Positions 40,990 through 42,615 of a stretch of 42,615 nt of DNA are shown here, one piece after another. The stretch lies in assembly GCA_041557595.1 (NCBI GenBank), contig JBFFGE010000016.1, forward strand, positions 1 to 42,615, written 5' to 3'. Source of the stretch: JAOTYV01 sp041557595. GTDB taxonomy: Bacteria > Pseudomonadota > Alphaproteobacteria > UBA8366. The notes under the pieces were generated by a model. That model did no database searches. It was not told where the DNA came from and saw only the letters and a program-made list of their open reading frames with translations. Each line of letters opens with the position of its first letter. The first letter of the stretch is position 1. Both the position numbers and the translations under genes were made by a program.

Positions 40990-41742
40990 TTAGGTCCCGG
41001 TTTCGGTCCGGGTAAGGGTCACATAGCGGCCGAAATGTCGCAGCGCGGCAACTGCGCCGCCCTCGGCCACGATCCGCAACAGGCCGTCCCGGTCCGTTGC
41101 GACGAAACCGCTGAGCGCATCGATGCCGAACCGGAACAGCGCCGACGACAGGGGCGTGCTGGGACCGATCAGCACCGTGAATCCGTGCCGCAAATAGCCG
41201 AGAAGGGGCGCCAGGGATCCGTTGCCCAGCGTGGAGCCGGTAATGGCGATGAAGTCTGCCTTGGGCAACAGGCGCGGCGCAGCGTCTTCGGGGTAGTCGC
41301 CGGGGCCCGGCTCGCGTTCGATCACGGCAGCCTTGGGGAACCGTTTTTCGAGTCCGGGAAACCGCCCGATGATCACCGTGCGCTCGCCGCGGTCCTCGAT
41401 CAGGTCGAACCCGTTGACGGATGGGCCGGCGAGGTCGTCGCGGTTGCAGTGGGCATTGATCGCCGCCAGCGCGATCGCACGCTCGAAAACATTGTTCGAC
41501 GGCCACATCGCCGCGAGCGCGGCGAGCGGCCGGCCGCCATAATCTCCCGGTGTTGGCAGGGCATGACAGCCGGCGGTGCCGCGCGCCGGCGAATGCGCGA
41601 GGCCGACTCCATGCGGTCCTTCGACCAGCGTCCAGTTGAGGCCGACGATGACCCGCCCGGCGTCCCCGGCGATGCCGTCGGACAACGCGGTGAAGAGGAC
41701 CTGTTCCGTCGTCGGAAGTGGGGGATGCGTGGGCACGGTCAC
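40990..41742 (-). CDS. DUF364/DUF4213 domain protein (putative metal-chelation fold)
   Basis: A 250-residue protein of the DUF4213-DUF364 type. The N-terminal half contains GLAHSPARGTAGC and a helix NNVFERAIALAAINAH, and the C-terminal Rossmann-like half contains TVIIGRFPGLEKRF, DFIAITGSTLGNGSL and LIGPSTPLSSALFRFGID. The family has been suggested to bind heavy metals and to act in cofactor or anaerobic metabolism, but its reaction is unknown. It starts at GTG 41742, 8 bp after the stop of the DUF3553 gene, so the pair is likely one transcript. Nearby fdhD and mobA make a link to molybdoenzymes worth testing. Confidence 0.8.
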   Translation of the reverse strand: MTVPTHPPLPTTEQVLFTALSDGIAGDAGRVIVGLNWTLVEGPHGVGLAHSPARGTAGCHALPTPGDYGGRPLAALAAMWPSNNVFERAIALAAINAHCNRDDLAGPSVNGFDLIEDRGERTVIIGRFPGLEKRFPKAAVIEREPGPGDYPEDAAPRLLPKADFIAITGSTLGNGSLAPLLGYLRHGFTVLIGPSTPLSSALFRFGIDALSGFVATDRDGLLRIVAEGGAVAALRHFGRYVTLTRTETGT

Positions 41743-41749
41743 GTCGTCC

Positions 41750-41926
41750 CTATCGGTCTTTCTCTATTGGAGTCAATGATATAACAGCGGTATCGATGGT
41801 GACCTTCCCTGCGTTCTCGAAGTTCACCGTGGCCCGGTTTCCGATCACCGATTGTACCTGGCCGAGGCCCCAATCGGGCTGATCCGGGTGGCGCACGAAA
41901 TCGCCGGGCATAAGACCTTGGGACAT
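41750..41926 (-). CDS. DUF3553 domain small protein
   Basis: A 58-residue protein, MSQGLMPGDFVRHPDQPDWG at its start. The DUF3553 pattern G-x-V-x-HP-x-x-PDWGLGQVQSV, then TVNFENAGKV, then VISLTPI, is complete. It is a small SH3-like beta barrel similar to the CarD/KOW-type domains seen in RNA-polymerase or helicase partners, but the function of the family is unknown. The gene is divergent from the ChpT-type gene, with 63 bp between them, and precedes the DUF364 gene by 8 bp. Clear family match makes it real despite its size. Confidence 0.78.
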   Translation of the reverse strand: MSQGLMPGDFVRHPDQPDWGLGQVQSVIGNRATVNFENAGKVTIDTAVISLTPIEKDR

Positions 41927-41989
41927 GATGCGCGATGCGCTAGGCTGCGCCTCTCCGATGGTCTGAAAACCGAGGAAAGACTAGCCGCA

Positions 41990-42615
41990 ATGCCACATCT
42001 TGTCGACCGACGGATAGCCGAACTGCTGTGCTCGCGTATTTGCCACGAATTGGTTGCCGGGATTGCCGCAATCAACAATGGCGTGGAATTGATTAGCGAT
42101 ATCGACCGGTCCATGGCGGACGAGGTGATGGAATTGATCAGCGGCAGCGCGCAGCAATCGAGCATCCGCGTCCAATACTACCGGATGGCGTACGGATATG
42201 CCGGCCATGACGCCCTTGGCGGCTTGGGCGCGGTAAAGGAGCTGGTCGATGGGCTGTTTGCGACCGAGGAACGTTATTCGGTTACGATGCCGGAACCGTC
42301 CGCCGTGGGCGAATTGCCGATGGGTTGCGGTAAGTTGCTGTTGAATATGGTGGTTCAGGGCATGGATTGCCTGCCGCGTGGCGGAAAACTGGCGGTTTGG
42401 ATCAATCAGGACGGGCGAACCAGGGTCGTTGTCGAAGCGACCGGCGAGGACGCTCGGCTGAACGAGCGCAGTTTGGAAGCGCTTGCGCCGGATGTGGCGT
42501 CCGAGGCGATTTCCGCGCTGCACGTCCATGCCTATTACACTGCGGCATTGGCCGACTCCCTGGGACAAGGGCTTGAGATCGAGACGGATTCGGGGCGCGT
42601 GACCCTCGGCGTAAC
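41990..42615 (+). CDS. chpT: ChpT-type histidine phosphotransferase (3' end outside window)
   Basis: At least 208 codons, open to the window end. The DHp-like first helices start MPHLVDRRIAELLCSRICHE, with the phospho-accepting His19 in SRICHELVAGIAAINNGVEL. The second helix carries ELISGSAQQSSIRVQYYRMAYG. The C-terminal part is the ATPase-like fold without ATP-binding motifs, as in ChpT, the shuttle that passes phosphate from CckA to CtrA and CpdR. The length is near the usual 210-225, so only a short tail is missing. The ATG at 41990 has GAGGA somewhat far upstream. Two CtrA-type sites lie elsewhere in the window. Confidence 0.78.
   Translation, partial: MPHLVDRRIAELLCSRICHELVAGIAAINNGVELISDIDRSMADEVMELISGSAQQSSIRVQYYRMAYGYAGHDALGGLGAVKELVDGLFATEERYSVTMPEPSAVGELPMGCGKLLLNMVVQGMDCLPRGGKLAVWINQDGRTRVVVEATGEDARLNERSLEALAPDVASEAISALHVHAYYTAALADSLGQGLEIETDSGRVTLGV

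Noticed and set aside
1..42615. CRISPR arrays, tRNA or rRNA genes, prophage or complete insertion sequences
   Set aside because: I saw no regularly spaced direct repeats, no cloverleaf with a conserved T-loop, and no transposase, integrase or phage structural gene.

Overview
The window reads as a chromosomal segment of a GC-rich alphaproteobacterium, most likely a free-living or marine member of Rhodospirillales or a related order. The evidence is the GC-rich coding sequence, a ChpT-type histidine phosphotransferase at the right edge, an alphaproteobacterial XRE regulator, PilZ and GGDEF proteins, and a catabolic repertoire rich in amidohydrolases, an M81 peptidase, a TauD dioxygenase and a dipeptide-type ABC importer. 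I see no rRNA, tRNA, prophage, complete insertion sequence or CRISPR array. The taxonomic placement is inference.

Layout. (1) 1-7.8 kb is a catabolic block: a split UxaA/SuyAB-type lyase, a type I sulfatase, a small secreted protein, an amidohydrolase-2 enzyme, an MlrC (M81) peptidase and a TauD-like dioxygenase. (2) 7.9-12.3 kb is an accessory, regulator-rich stretch: an XRE regulator, a frameshifted PAS-like gene overlapping a convergent GNAT-like gene, a DUF2799 lipoprotein and a PP2C-like protein lacking its usual catalytic aspartates. Two perfect TTAA-N7-TTAA (CtrA-like) sites lie here. (3) 12.3-19.6 kb carries a VOC protein, a TPR/glycosyltransferase fusion, alanine dehydrogenase, a PilZ protein, the agmatine-to-putrescine pair aguA-aguB, a nitroreductase and a rhomboid protease. 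(4) 19.6-26.3 kb carries an acyl-CoA ligase, an SPFH/NfeD membrane pair, an aspartoacylase-like hydrolase with ArgE, and a divergent PLP lyase. (5) 26.4-34.4 kb carries a Rieske oxygenase divergent from a complete five-gene peptide ABC importer that ends in an N-formylglutamate deformylase-like gene. (6) 34.4-37.6 kb carries NAD kinase, a secreted protein, an NTF2-like protein and an MFS transporter. (7) 37.8-40.3 kb is a tightly overlapping fdhD - diguanylate cyclase - mobA operon. (8) 40.3-42.6 kb carries two small basic proteins, a DUF364 protein, a 58-residue DUF3553 protein and the ChpT gene, which runs off the window.

How the genes fit together. Regions 4-5 look like uptake and hydrolysis of N-acylated or peptidic nitrogen compounds: the importer, deformylase, deacetylase and aspartoacylase. 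aguAB, ald and the PLP lyase add nitrogen and amino-acid catabolism. Region 7 couples c-di-GMP synthesis to maturation of molybdenum enzymes. Its cyclase carries a CZB zinc-sensor domain in which the usual cysteine is glycine.

The most unusual non-coding signal is a pair of structured repeat families of about 100 bp. Family B is at 18095-18192, 36274-36373 and 40889-40988, with a fragment at 26355. Family A is at 26247-26348 and 40258-40360. All five complete copies start at, or one nucleotide after, the stop codon of a neighbouring gene. One fills the whole gap between two convergent stop codons.
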